Part shown: positions 1 to 7,407 of the stretch, in pieces
How positions within the stretch are numbered: position 1 is the first letter of the stretch
Layout: each line of letters opens with the position of its first letter
Origin: Nitrosomonadales bacterium
GTDB taxonomy: Bacteria > Pseudomonadota > Gammaproteobacteria > Burkholderiales > Sulfuricellaceae
Assembly: GCA_003104895.1 (NCBI GenBank)
Contig: PQAG01000159.1
Location: forward strand, 1 to 10,525
Length of the DNA stretch: 10,525 bases
Reading direction: 5' to 3'
Made by a program: the position numbers and the translations under genes
The notes under the pieces: generated by a model
What the model was told of the DNA's origin: nothing
Databases searched by the model: none
The model's input: only the letters and a program-made list of their open reading frames with translations

Positions 1-820
1 GCATGCCCATCGCTTCGGCGCGGTTCTTGTGCTGCGAGCGGTCGTCCTGGCACTCCACCACGATGCCGGTGGGCAGGTGGGTGATGCGGATTGCCGAGTC
101 GGTCTTGTTGATGTGCTGGCCGCCGGCGCCGGAAGCGCGGAAGGTGTCGATGCGCAAATCGGCGGGGTTGAGATTGACCTCGGCCAGTTCGTCCGCTTCC
201 GGCATGATCGCCACGGTGCAGGCGGAAGTGTGGATCCGGCCCTGGGTCTCGGTGGCCGGGACGCGCTGCACGCGGTGGCCGCCGGATTCGAACTTGAGCT
301 TGGAATAGGCGCCCTGGCCGATGATCTTGGCGATGATTTCCTTGTAGCCGCCCATCTCGCCCGGGCTTTCCGAGACGATCTCGACCTGCCAGCGCTGGCG
401 CTCGGCGTAGCGCGTGTACATGCGGAACAGGTCGCCGGAGAACAGCGCGGATTCGTCGCCGCCAGTGCCGGCGCGGATTTCCAGGAACACGTTGCGCTCG
501 TCGTTGGGGTCTTTCGGCAGCAGCAGTTTCTGCAATTCCAGCTCGATCTGCTCCAGCCGCGCCTTGCCTTCCTCGATCTCGGCGGCAGCGAATTCCTTCA
601 TTTCCGGGTCGGAGAGCATCTCCTCTGCGTCGCGCATATCCTGCTCGCACTGCTGCCAGGCGCGGTACTGCGCCACCACCGGCGTGATCTCGGCATGCTC
701 GCGGGTGAGCTTGCGGTAGTTGTCCATGTCGCTGGTGATGTCGGCGCTGGAAAGGAGCAAATTGAGCTCCTCCAGCCGCTCGCTGAGGGAAGCGAGCTTG
801 GCCAGGATCGAAGGTTTCAT
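1..820 (-). CDS. prfA: Peptide chain release factor 1 (RF1), C-terminus cut by window edge
   Basis: RF1 recognises UAA and UAG in the ribosomal A site and triggers hydrolysis of peptidyl-tRNA. About 273 codons are present; the last quarter lies beyond the left edge (the E. coli protein has 360 residues). Seen directly: the decoding tripeptide P188-A189-T190 within RVPATETQG, which marks RF1 rather than RF2, and the catalytic GGQ at 233-235 in SGAGGQH, whose Gln is the known PrmC methylation site. Both fall at the E. coli residue numbers, so the 818-820 ATG (MKPSILAKL) is secure. The gene lies downstream of hemA on the same strand, a common proteobacterial order usually followed by prmC. A 268-bp inserted element now separates the two. 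No Shine-Dalgarno is visible: the bases before the ATG are the element end, then TAAT. Confidence 0.97.
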   Translation of the reverse strand, partial: MKPSILAKLASLSERLEELNLLLSSADITSDMDNYRKLTREHAEITPVVAQYRAWQQCEQDMRDAEEMLSDPEMKEFAAAEIEEGKARLEQIELELQKLLLPKDPNDERNVFLEIRAGTGGDESALFSGDLFRMYTRYAERQRWQVEIVSESPGEMGGYKEIIAKIIGQGAYSKLKFESGGHRVQRVPATETQGRIHTSACTVAIMPEADELAEVNLNPADLRIDTFRASGAGGQHINKTDSAIRITHLPTGIVVECQDDRSQHKNRAEAMGM

Positions 821-821
821 A

Positions 822-824
822 TTA
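822..824. repeat. Left target-site copy, TTA
   Basis: This TTA abuts the left end of the 825-1092 element and matches 1093-1095 at the right end. On the leftward strand it reads TAA and sits one base before the prfA ATG, so it appears to be a duplicate of the hemA stop codon. Three bases is short and could match by chance; its exact position against both repeat ends is what supports the call. Confidence 0.6.
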
Positions 825-854
825 GGGTGTCTTAACGCTAATTTCGCGCCTGCG
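825..854 (+). repeat. Left terminal inverted repeat of the MITE-like element
   Basis: Thirty bases starting GGGTGTCTTAACG and ending GCGCCTGCG. It pairs with 1063-1092 apart from one mismatch, C at 831 against the complement of 1086. This repeat is now the leader sequence just upstream of prfA. Confidence 0.85.
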
Positions 855-1062
855 ACGGGGGAGATTTGGGATGCTGCCCGCGAAGCAAGTCGCGCAGTTG
901 TGCCGCCCACAACAAGCGGCTTGTGACAAAGGGAGGCGCCCAAATCGCCCCCGTCCCGAAGGGTTGCAATGATCAGGCCACGTCTGCGTTGTTGCGGCGC
1001 TTGCGAATGGAACAACCATTCGCTGCGCGCCGCGCCTAGCATCCATGGCCTGATCATTGCAA

Positions 1063-1092
1063 CGCAGGCGCGAAATTAGCGTTAACACACCC
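1063..1092 (-). repeat. Right terminal inverted repeat of the MITE-like element
   Basis: Reverse complement of 825-854 with 29 of 30 matches. It begins directly after the hemA stop codon (1093-1095), so hemA keeps its full reading frame. Confidence 0.85.
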
Positions 1093-2343
1093 TTAATCGT
1101 GATGGATTTGGTAAAGCCTGCGCAGCATGGCATCAAGCTGCAGGCGATCGTCGCCGCTGGCATTATTCAGCGCGTGGCTGGGATTGTGGAGAAACTTGTT
1201 GGTCAGCGCGCGCGCCATCAGCTCCATCACCTCGTGCGGGTCTTCGCCCCGCGCCAGCATGCGCTGGGCATGTTCCAGTTCCTGGCGGCGCACGCGGTCG
1301 GCATGGTCGCGAAGGGCGCGGATGGTCGGCACCATTTCGCGGTTTTCCATCCATTCCACGAAGCTGCGCACGCGCGACTCGACGATGGCCTCGGCCTCGG
1401 CGGCCGCGACCTGGCGGCTGTCCAGGCCCTCCTGCACCACCTGGGAAAGATCGTCCACGCTGTAGAGGAAAACGTCGTCCATGTCCGCCACTTCTTCCTC
1501 GATGTCGCGCGGCACGGCGAGATCGACCATGAACATGGGGCGGTGCCTGCGCGCCTTGATGGCGCGCTCCACCATGCCCTTGCCCAGGATAGGCAGCGGG
1601 CTGGCGGTGGAGGTGACGATGATGTCGTAGGCGGCGAGGTGGTCGGGCAGGTCGTTGAGGGTGATGGCGCCGCCGCCGAAGCGCTGCGCCAGCGTGGCGG
1701 CGCGCTCCAGCGTGCGGTTGGCGACCAGGATGTGCTTGGGGTGCTGGGCGGCAAAGTGGTTGGCGCACAGTTCGATCATTTCGCCCGCGCCGATGAACAG
1801 CACGTTCTGCTCGTGGATGCTGGGGAAGATGCGCTGCGCCAGGCGCACCGCGGCGGCGGCCATGGAAACCGAATTGGCGCCGATGGCGGTCGTGCCGCGC
1901 ACTTCCTTGGCCACCGAGAAAGTGCGCTGGAACAGCTTGTGCAGCAGCGTTCCCATGGTGCCGGCCTGCTCGGCGGTTTTGACCGCCTGCTTGAGCTGGC
2001 CGAGAATCTGGGTTTCGCCCAGCACCATGGAATCCAGCCCGCTGGCGACGCGGAAAGCATGCTTCACCGCATCCTGTTTGGGCAGGGTGTAGAGATAGGG
2101 CTCGATGGCGTGGGTCTTGAGCTGGTGGAAATCGGCCATCCACTCGATCGCCTGTTGCGGTTCCTCGGTGTTGCAATACACCTCGGTGCGGTTGCAGGTG
2201 GAGAGGATCGCAGCTTCCTTGACCGGACGGTGCTCCACCAGATTCAGCAGCGCCTGTTTCACGCTTTCGGCGTGAAACGCCACCTGCTCGCGGATGGCGA
2301 GCGGCGCGGTATGGTGATTGATGCCGAAGGCGAATAGCTGCAT
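1093..2343 (-). CDS. hemA: Glutamyl-tRNA reductase
   Basis: NADPH-dependent reduction of glutamyl-tRNA(Glu) to glutamate-1-semialdehyde, the first committed step of the C5 route to heme and other tetrapyrroles; cytoplasmic. The 416 residues match the usual family length. Seen: catalytic C50 in STCNRTEVY, H95 followed by GLDSMVLGE (102-110), a Rossmann loop GAGEM at 185-189 for NADPH, and a helical C-terminal part (about 310-416) matching the dimerisation domain. The start at 2341-2343 places Cys at the E. coli position 50. No Shine-Dalgarno is obvious; a TATAAT lies 37 bp upstream of the start. The stop TAA is also the target sequence of the 825-1092 element. prfA follows on the same strand, so an ancestral hemA-prfA operon is likely. 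Confidence 0.97.
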   Translation of the reverse strand: MQLFAFGINHHTAPLAIREQVAFHAESVKQALLNLVEHRPVKEAAILSTCNRTEVYCNTEEPQQAIEWMADFHQLKTHAIEPYLYTLPKQDAVKHAFRVASGLDSMVLGETQILGQLKQAVKTAEQAGTMGTLLHKLFQRTFSVAKEVRGTTAIGANSVSMAAAAVRLAQRIFPSIHEQNVLFIGAGEMIELCANHFAAQHPKHILVANRTLERAATLAQRFGGGAITLNDLPDHLAAYDIIVTSTASPLPILGKGMVERAIKARRHRPMFMVDLAVPRDIEEEVADMDDVFLYSVDDLSQVVQEGLDSRQVAAAEAEAIVESRVRSFVEWMENREMVPTIRALRDHADRVRRQELEHAQRMLARGEDPHEVMELMARALTNKFLHNPSHALNNASGDDRLQLDAMLRRLYQIHHD

Positions 2344-2379
2344 AGGCAGGCGAATTAATTATTGGTCAAATAGCTGAAA

Positions 2380-2385
2380 ATTATA
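2380..2385 (-). promoter_or_regulatory. Putative -10 box of a hemA promoter
   Basis: The leftward strand reads a perfect TATAAT here, within the 58-bp AT-rich gap between the trhP stop and the hemA start. Transcription would begin near 2373 and give a leader of about 30 nt. The -35 is weak: TGTCCT at 2404-2409 with an 18-bp spacer, overlapping the trhP stop. This suggests that hemA has its own promoter in addition to any read-through from trhP. Confidence 0.4.
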
Positions 2386-2401
2386 CAGGAAATTTCAGCA
2401 T

Positions 2402-3742
2402 TCAGGACACAAAACGCGCCACCAGCCCCTGCGAGAAATCCCCCGGCGGCAAGGGGATGCGCACCGTCCAGCCGCTGCCCGGGGCGGCATCGATGGCCTC
2501 GCCGTCGAGATTTTCCATGCGCTCCAGCTGCACCACTTGATTGCCGGAGGGCAGCAGCAGTTCAAGCCGGTCGCCCACCACGAAGCGGTTCCTGACGCTG
2601 ATTTCCGCCATGTTGCTGGCGGCGTCGAAGGCCACGATATCGCCCACGTACTGGCTCCTGGCGCTTTCCGAATAGCCGCGCAGGTAGTTCTGGTGTTCGG
2701 CGGTGTGGTGGCGCTGGTAGAAGCCATCGGTGTAGCCGCGGTTGGCCAGCGTCTCCAGCGAGGACAGATGATTGAGGTCGAACGCCCGCCCCGCCATCGC
2801 GTCGTCGATGGCCTGGCGGTACACCTGCGCGGTGCGCGCCACGTAGTAAATGGACTTTGTGCGCCCCTCGATCTTGAGCGAGTCGATGCCCATTCTGGTC
2901 AGGCGCTCGACGTGCTCCACCGCGCGCAAGTCCTTGGAATTCATGATGTAGGTGCCGTGCTCGTCTTCCATCACCGGCATCAGCTCGCCCGGCCGGTTCT
3001 GCTCTTCCAGCAGGTACACCCTGTCCGCCAGCGGATGGCGCGGCAGGCTGCCGCAGGCGGACAATGCGCTCTCCTGCATCTGCCCCGAAAAATCGGCGCG
3101 TATCACGCCCGCAGCGTCCTCCTCGCCCTCGTGCACCTTGTAATCCCAGCGGCAGGAATTGGTGCAGGTGCCCTGGTTGGGGTCGCGGTGGTTGAAATAG
3201 CCGGACAGCAGGCAGCGGCCGGAATAGGCGATGCACAGCGCGCCATGGATGAACACTTCCAGTTCCATGTCGGGGCACAGCTGGCGGATTTCCTCGATCT
3301 CGTCGAGCGAAAGCTCGCGCGACAGGATCACCCGGGTCAGGCCCATGCCTTGCCAGAACTTCACCGCCGCGTAGTTCACGGTATTGGCCTGCACGGAAAG
3401 ATGGACCGGCACTTCCGGCCACCTCTCGCGCACCATCATGATGAGACCCGGGTCGGCCATGATCAGGGCGTCGGGGTTCATGGCGATGACCGGCTCCATG
3501 TCGGCCAGGTAGGTCTTGACCTTGGCGTTGTGCGGCATGAGGTTGCTGGCGACAAAAAACTTCTTGCCCAGGGCGTGGGCTTCCGCGATGCCGCTTGCCA
3601 GCTGCTCCAGCTTGAATTCGTTATTGCGCGCCCGCAAGCTGTAGCGCGGCTGGCCGGCATACACGGCATCGGCGCCGAAAGCATAGGCAGTGCGCATTTT
3701 TTCCAGCGTGCCGGCAGGCAAGAGAAGTTCGGGTTGTTTCAT
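2402..3742 (-). CDS. trhP: tRNA uridine hydroxylase, peptidase U32 family (TrhP/YegQ type)
   Basis: 446 residues, close to E. coli YegQ/TrhP, which takes part in prephenate-dependent hydroxylation of the wobble uridine (ho5U34) of several tRNAs. Seen: N-terminal MKQPELLLPAGTLEKM; the U32 core GALCIAYSGRCLLSGYFNHR followed by DPNQGTCTNSCRWDYKV, with C170, C177, C193 and C197 (probably metal or Fe-S ligands, by inference from the family's dependence on Fe-S assembly); EDEHGTYIMNSKDLRA; SLKIEGRTKSIYYVARTAQV; and a C-terminal beta domain with VGDRLELLLPSGN. Older databases call the family a peptidase or collagenase, which is unlikely to be its role here. The frame stays open far upstream on this strand, but homology begins at the 3740-3742 ATG. 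Divergent from dnaE; hemA lies 58 bp downstream. Confidence 0.9.
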   Translation of the reverse strand: MKQPELLLPAGTLEKMRTAYAFGADAVYAGQPRYSLRARNNEFKLEQLASGIAEAHALGKKFFVASNLMPHNAKVKTYLADMEPVIAMNPDALIMADPGLIMMVRERWPEVPVHLSVQANTVNYAAVKFWQGMGLTRVILSRELSLDEIEEIRQLCPDMELEVFIHGALCIAYSGRCLLSGYFNHRDPNQGTCTNSCRWDYKVHEGEEDAAGVIRADFSGQMQESALSACGSLPRHPLADRVYLLEEQNRPGELMPVMEDEHGTYIMNSKDLRAVEHVERLTRMGIDSLKIEGRTKSIYYVARTAQVYRQAIDDAMAGRAFDLNHLSSLETLANRGYTDGFYQRHHTAEHQNYLRGYSESARSQYVGDIVAFDAASNMAEISVRNRFVVGDRLELLLPSGNQVVQLERMENLDGEAIDAAPGSGWTVRIPLPPGDFSQGLVARFVS

Positions 3743-3746
3743 TGGG

Positions 3747-3755
3747 TGGTAAAAT
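3747..3755 (+). promoter_or_regulatory. Putative extended -10 promoter for dnaE
   Basis: TGGTAAAAT matches the extended -10 pattern TGnTATAAT with one change in the hexamer. The start would be near 3762, giving a leader of about 23 nt before the dnaE ATG at 3785. I see no convincing -35, which extended -10 promoters can lack. The upstream half lies in the first codons of trhP. Confidence 0.4.
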
Positions 3756-3769
3756 CGCTTAAAGGAAAA

Positions 3770-3778
3770 ATTATACCA
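3770..3778 (-). promoter_or_regulatory. Putative extended -10 promoter for trhP
   Basis: The leftward strand reads TGGTATAAT, a perfect extended -10. The start would be near 3763 with a leader of about 21 nt to the trhP ATG at 3742. No good -35 is seen, and the -35 region would lie over the dnaE start codon. It opposes the dnaE promoter at 3747-3755 so closely that two polymerases could not bind together. Confidence 0.5.
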
Positions 3779-3784
3779 TCCCCT

Positions 3785-6700
3785 ATGAGCAAGCCTTCTT
3801 TCATCCACCTCCGCCTCCACAGCGAATACTCCATCACCGACGGCATCGTGCGCCTGGATGCGGGCAAGGACCACGCCTGCCCGCCGGTGGAGCGCGCCAG
3901 GGCCGATGGCATGCCGGCGCTGGCGCTGACTGATCTGAACAGCCTGTTCGGCATGGTGAAGTTCTACAAGGCGGCGCGGGGCAAGGGCGTCAAGCCGCTC
4001 ATCGGCTGCGACGTGTGGATCGAGAACGAGGCCAACAGGGATCAGCCGGGCCGCCTGCTGCTGCTGTGCCAGAACCGGAAGGGCTACGGCAACCTGTGCG
4101 AGCTGCTGACGCAGGCGTTCCGCGGCAACCAGTACCGCGGCCGGGCGGAAATCCGCAAGGAATGGCTGGCCGATATGAACGAGGGCCTGATCGCCCTGTC
4201 CGGCGCGCATTTGGGAGATATCGGCCAGGCAATCCTGAACGGCAACGAGGAACAGGCGCGCCAACTGGCGCAGGCATGGGCGAAGTGCTTTCCACAGCGT
4301 TTTTATATTGAACTGCAGCGCCCCGGCTCCAGCGCAGCGGAAGAATACGTCCAGCAGGCGCTGGTTCTGGCCGGGGAGCTCGACCTGCCGGTGGTGGCCA
4401 CCCACCCGGTCCAGTTTCTCGACCAGGACGACTACCGCGCCCACGAGGCGCGGGTGTGCATCGCCGAGGGCTATGTGCTGGGCGACCAGCGGCGCCCCAG
4501 GCATTTCACCGAGCAGCAGTATTTCAAGACCCAGGCGGAGATGGCCGAACTGTTCGCCGACATCCCCGAGGCGCTGGAAAACAGCGTAGAGATCGCCAGG
4601 CGCTGCAATCTCACAGTCGAGCTGGGCAAGAGCAAGCTGCCGCTGTTTCCCATCCCCGCGGGGATGACTGAAAGCGAATACCTGATCAAGCGCGCCGAGG
4701 ACGGCCTGGCCGAGCGCATGAAGGAGTTGTACCCGGACGAGGCAAAGCGTGCCGAACAGTACCCCACCTATCTGGAGCGGCTCAAGTTCGAAACCGGGAC
4801 CATCGTGCAGATGGGCTTCCCCGGCTACTTCCTGATCGTGGCGGACTTCATCAACTGGGCCAAGCACAACGAGGTTCCGGTCGGCCCGGGGCGGGGTTCC
4901 GGCGCGGGTTCGCTGGTGGCCTACAGCCTTGGCATCACCGACCTCGACCCCTTGCGCTACGCCCTGCTGTTCGAGCGCTTCCTCAACCCGGAGCGGGTGT
5001 CCATGCCCGACTTCGACGTGGATTTCTGCCAGGAAACCCGCTACAAGGTGATCGAGTACGTGCGCCGCCAGTACGGCGCCGACGCGGTATCGCAGATCGC
5101 CACCTTCGGCACCATGGCGGCCAAGGCGGTGCTGCGCGACGTGGGGCGCGTGCTGGACATGCCCTACAACTTCTGCGACGGCCTCTCCAAGCTGATCCCC
5201 GCCCAGCCGGGCAAGTTCGTCACGCTGAGCCAGGCGCTGGAGGAAGTGCCGGAGCTCAAGGAGCGCCATGACAACGAGGAGGAAGTGCGCGAGCTGTTCG
5301 AGCTGGCCCGGAAGCTCGAAGGCATGACGCGCAACGTCGGCATGCACGCCGGCGGGGTGCTGATCGCGCCGGGCAAGCTGACCGATTTCTGCCCGCTGTA
5401 TGTGGCTTCCGGAGCCGATGCCGTGCCGGTGTCCCAGTTCGACAAGGACGACGTGGAGGCCGTGGGCCTGGTGAAGTTCGACTTCCTCGGCCTCAGGAAC
5501 CTGACCATCATCGAGCTGGCGCTGAAATATCTCAAGCAGCTCGACCCCACTTTCGCCGGACCGCTCGACACCCAGCATTTCGACGACCCGGCGGCCTATG
5601 AGATATTGAAGAAAGCCAACACCACGGCGGTGTTCCAGCTCGAATCGGACGGCATGAAAAAGCTGCTGGCCAAGCTGCAGCCGGACCGCTTCGAGGACAT
5701 CATCGCGGTGCTGGCGCTGTACCGCCCCGGCCCCCTCGGCTCGGGCATGGTGGACGATTTCATCCTGCGCAAGAAGGGCCTGCAGAAGATCGACTATTTC
5801 CACGAGGACCTGAAAGCCTGCCTCACGCCCACCTACGGCGTGATCGTGTACCAGGAACAGGTGATGCAAATCTCCCAGATCATCGGCGGCTACACCCTGG
5901 GCGGCGCGGACCTGCTCAGAAGAGCGATGGGCAAGAAAAAGGCCGACGAGATGGCCAAGCACCGCGAACTGTTCAGCAAGGGCGCGGAAGAGAAAGGGTA
6001 CGGCAGCGAACTTGCCATGCGCCTGTTCGACCTGATGGAGAAGTTCGCCGAATACGGCTTCAACAAATCGCACACCGCGGCCTATGCGGTGGTGTCCTAC
6101 CAGACCGCCTGGCTCAAGGCGCACCACACCGCGGCCTTCATGGCGGCCACCCTGTCTTCGGAACTGGACAATACCGACCAGCTCAAGGTGTTCTACGAGG
6201 ACACCCTGGCCAACAAAGTCAAGGTACTGGGGCCGGACATCAACGTTTCGAATTACCGCTTCGAGCCGGTCTCCAGAAAGGCATACGATTCCGCACGGGC
6301 TTCAGCCCGTAGCGGACCGGAGTACCCTTGTGGTGAAATCCGCTACGGCCTGGGCGCGGTCAAGGGTACCGGCGAGCAGGCGGTCGAATCCATCGTGGCC
6401 GAGCGCAAGGCGGGTGGCCCGTTCCACGATTTGTTCGATTTCTGCCGCCGCGTGGATAAGCGCATCGTCAACCGCCGCACCATCGAGGCGCTGGTGTGCG
6501 CCGGGGCCTTTGATGCCATCACGGATCACAGGGCTTCACTGCTGGCCTCGGTCGGCCTGGCGATGGAATCCGCCGAGCAGCACAACCGCTCGCTCAACCA
6601 GGCCAGCCTGTTCGGCGAGGATACGGCGGGGGACTCCGCCGAGAACCTGGTGGAAGTCCCGCGCTGGAGCGAGTCCGAGCGGCTGCTGAATGAAAAGAAA

Positions 6701-7291
6701 AGCCTGGGCTTCTATTTCAGCGGCCACCCCTACGACAGCTACCGCATGGAGCTCTCAACTTTCATCCGCACCAAGCTGGCCGACCTCGCACCGCAGCAGC
6801 AGCCGGTCTGCATGGCAGGCATCATCTATGCCATCCGCACCCAGATGACGCGGCGCGGCAAGATGGCTTTCATCACCCTCGACGATGGCAGCGGACGCCA
6901 GGATGTATCGGTATTCAGCGAGCTGTTCGACGGCAACCGCGAGCTGCTGAAGGAAGACCAGCTGCTGATCGTAGAGGGCAAGGTGAGCAAGGACGATTAC
7001 GCAGGCGGATTCAGGGTGGTAGCCGAGAAACTGCTTGGCCTGGCCGGTGCGCGAACGCGCTTCGCCAAGGCCATGCTGCTCAAGTGCAATGGCGGCAGCG
7101 ATGCGGGCAGGCTAAGGGACTTGCTCACCCCCTACCGCAATGGCGGCTGCCCGGTGCGCATCGCCTACCGCAACGCGGGGGCCGTCTGCGAACTGCAGCT
7201 GGGCGAGGCGTGGCGCGTCAGCCTGCACGATGACCTGCTGAGCTCGCTGCACGAGCAGCTGCAGAAGGAAAACGTGCAGATTGTTTATTGA
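3785..7291 (+). CDS. dnaE: DNA polymerase III subunit alpha, with an in-frame palindromic insert
   Basis: Catalytic subunit of the replicative polymerase; 1168 residues (E. coli 1160). Order seen: N-terminal PHP domain from HLRLHSEYS (8-16); polymerase palm with GPGRGSGAGS (367-376), catalytic D409 and D411 in PDFDVDF and the third Asp, D566, in VKFDFLGLRN; fingers with YRPGPLGSGMVDDF and AEYGFNKSHTAAYA; a clamp-binding motif QASLF at 939-943; then an OB fold (about 1008-1083) and the C-terminal tau-binding region. The frame is open upstream of 3785, but homology starts at MSKPSFIHLRLHSEYS. Oddity: residues 833-851, between VSRK and IRYGLGAVKG, replace a link of roughly one residue in relatives as I recall them, and are encoded by a hairpin-forming repeat (6281-6337). 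All catalytic residues are intact, so the enzyme is probably functional. There is no clear Shine-Dalgarno; AAAGGA lies 18 nt before the ATG, too far to be typical. Confidence 0.97.
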   Translation: MSKPSFIHLRLHSEYSITDGIVRLDAGKDHACPPVERARADGMPALALTDLNSLFGMVKFYKAARGKGVKPLIGCDVWIENEANRDQPGRLLLLCQNRKGYGNLCELLTQAFRGNQYRGRAEIRKEWLADMNEGLIALSGAHLGDIGQAILNGNEEQARQLAQAWAKCFPQRFYIELQRPGSSAAEEYVQQALVLAGELDLPVVATHPVQFLDQDDYRAHEARVCIAEGYVLGDQRRPRHFTEQQYFKTQAEMAELFADIPEALENSVEIARRCNLTVELGKSKLPLFPIPAGMTESEYLIKRAEDGLAERMKELYPDEAKRAEQYPTYLERLKFETGTIVQMGFPGYFLIVADFINWAKHNEVPVGPGRGSGAGSLVAYSLGITDLDPLRYALLFERFLNPERVSMPDFDVDFCQETRYKVIEYVRRQYGADAVSQIATFGTMAAKAVLRDVGRVLDMPYNFCDGLSKLIPAQPGKFVTLSQALEEVPELKERHDNEEEVRELFELARKLEGMTRNVGMHAGGVLIAPGKLTDFCPLYVASGADAVPVSQFDKDDVEAVGLVKFDFLGLRNLTIIELALKYLKQLDPTFAGPLDTQHFDDPAAYEILKKANTTAVFQLESDGMKKLLAKLQPDRFEDIIAVLALYRPGPLGSGMVDDFILRKKGLQKIDYFHEDLKACLTPTYGVIVYQEQVMQISQIIGGYTLGGADLLRRAMGKKKADEMAKHRELFSKGAEEKGYGSELAMRLFDLMEKFAEYGFNKSHTAAYAVVSYQTAWLKAHHTAAFMAATLSSELDNTDQLKVFYEDTLANKVKVLGPDINVSNYRFEPVSRKAYDSARASARSGPEYPCGEIRYGLGAVKGTGEQAVESIVAERKAGGPFHDLFDFCRRVDKRIVNRRTIEALVCAGAFDAITDHRASLLASVGLAMESAEQHNRSLNQASLFGEDTAGDSAENLVEVPRWSESERLLNEKKSLGFYFSGHPYDSYRMELSTFIRTKLADLAPQQQPVCMAGIIYAIRTQMTRRGKMAFITLDDGSGRQDVSVFSELFDGNRELLKEDQLLIVEGKVSKDDYAGGFRVVAEKLLGLAGARTRFAKAMLLKCNGGSDAGRLRDLLTPYRNGGCPVRIAYRNAGAVCELQLGEAWRVSLHDDLLSSLHEQLQKENVQIVY
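6281..6337 (+). repeat. REP-like palindrome inserted in frame within dnaE
   Basis: Nineteen codons (A833 to E851) lie between conserved RK and IRYGLG. The core, 6290-6316, is a hairpin: TCCGC (6290-6294) pairs with GCGGA (6312-6316), A6295 with T6310, and CGGGC (6296-6300) with GCCCG (6305-6309), closing a TTCA loop, with A6311 bulged. That is 11 paired positions and one bulge. A GTAG lies at 6309-6312; GTAG next to a GC-rich palindrome recalls REP elements of RAYT type. The second strand of the stem also matches native dnaE codons downstream: CCGTAGCGGA (6307-6316) and TCCGCTACGG (6339-6348) are perfect complements. That this is an insertion rests on remembered homologues, not an alignment run here. 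Confidence 0.6.
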
Positions 7292-7372
7292 GTTCCCGGC
7301 GCATGAGCCTCCCAGGCAACCAGGCGCCTCGCCCCTGCTTGACCAGCCTCTCCCCGGTTGCAGAAATCCGTA

Positions 7373-7391
7373 GCTGGCGCGAAATGCCAGC
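7373..7391 (+). other. Hairpin in the dnaE 3' region without a T-run
   Basis: GCTGGC at 7373-7378 pairs with GCCAGC at 7386-7391 across a GCGAAAT loop. No T-run follows, so it is not a typical intrinsic terminator; it may protect the dnaE 3' end or be incidental. Apart from this hairpin I see nothing defined in 7292-7407. Confidence 0.3.
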
Positions 7392-7407
7392 CACCCGACA
7401 AAAAGTC

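Larger units (their letters stand above)
825..1092. mobile_element. MITE-like non-coding element with 30-bp terminal inverted repeats
   Basis: The two ends are inverted repeats of 30 bp: 825-854 and the reverse complement of 1063-1092 differ only at 831/1086. Both start GGGTGT and end in GCGCCTGCG. A 3-bp TTA lies directly outside each end (822-824 and 1093-1095), as expected of a target duplication. No reading frame inside looks like a protein. Further inverted repeats fill the interior: 854-870 with 939-955 (16/17), 963-980 with 1046-1063 (18/18), and an 8-bp stem at 1003-1010 with 1016-1023. The element can therefore fold as a closing stem with two large arms. Terminal repeats, short duplication, small size and no transposase are the marks of a MITE moved by a transposase elsewhere in the genome. 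GGG termini and a 3-bp duplication would suit some IS5-family groups, but that is only inference. Confidence 0.8.

Noticed and set aside
29..835. Rightward open frame of 268 codons opposite prfA
   Set aside because: It is antisense to RF1, whose GGQ and PAT motifs are unambiguous, and has shadow-like composition.
1057..2337. Rightward open frame of 426 codons opposite hemA
   Set aside because: It is an antisense shadow of a clear hemA and is rich in His, Gly, Ala and Val with no recognisable domain.
2537..3784. Upstream in-frame extension of dnaE by 416 codons
   Set aside because: It runs antisense through trhP with the biased composition of a shadow frame. DnaE homology begins at MSKPSFIHLRLHSEYS.
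2402..6127. Leftward frame open for more than 1200 codons across trhP and into dnaE
   Set aside because: Only the last 446 codons resemble a known protein (TrhP). The rest is antisense to dnaE and stays open because of GC-rich codon bias.
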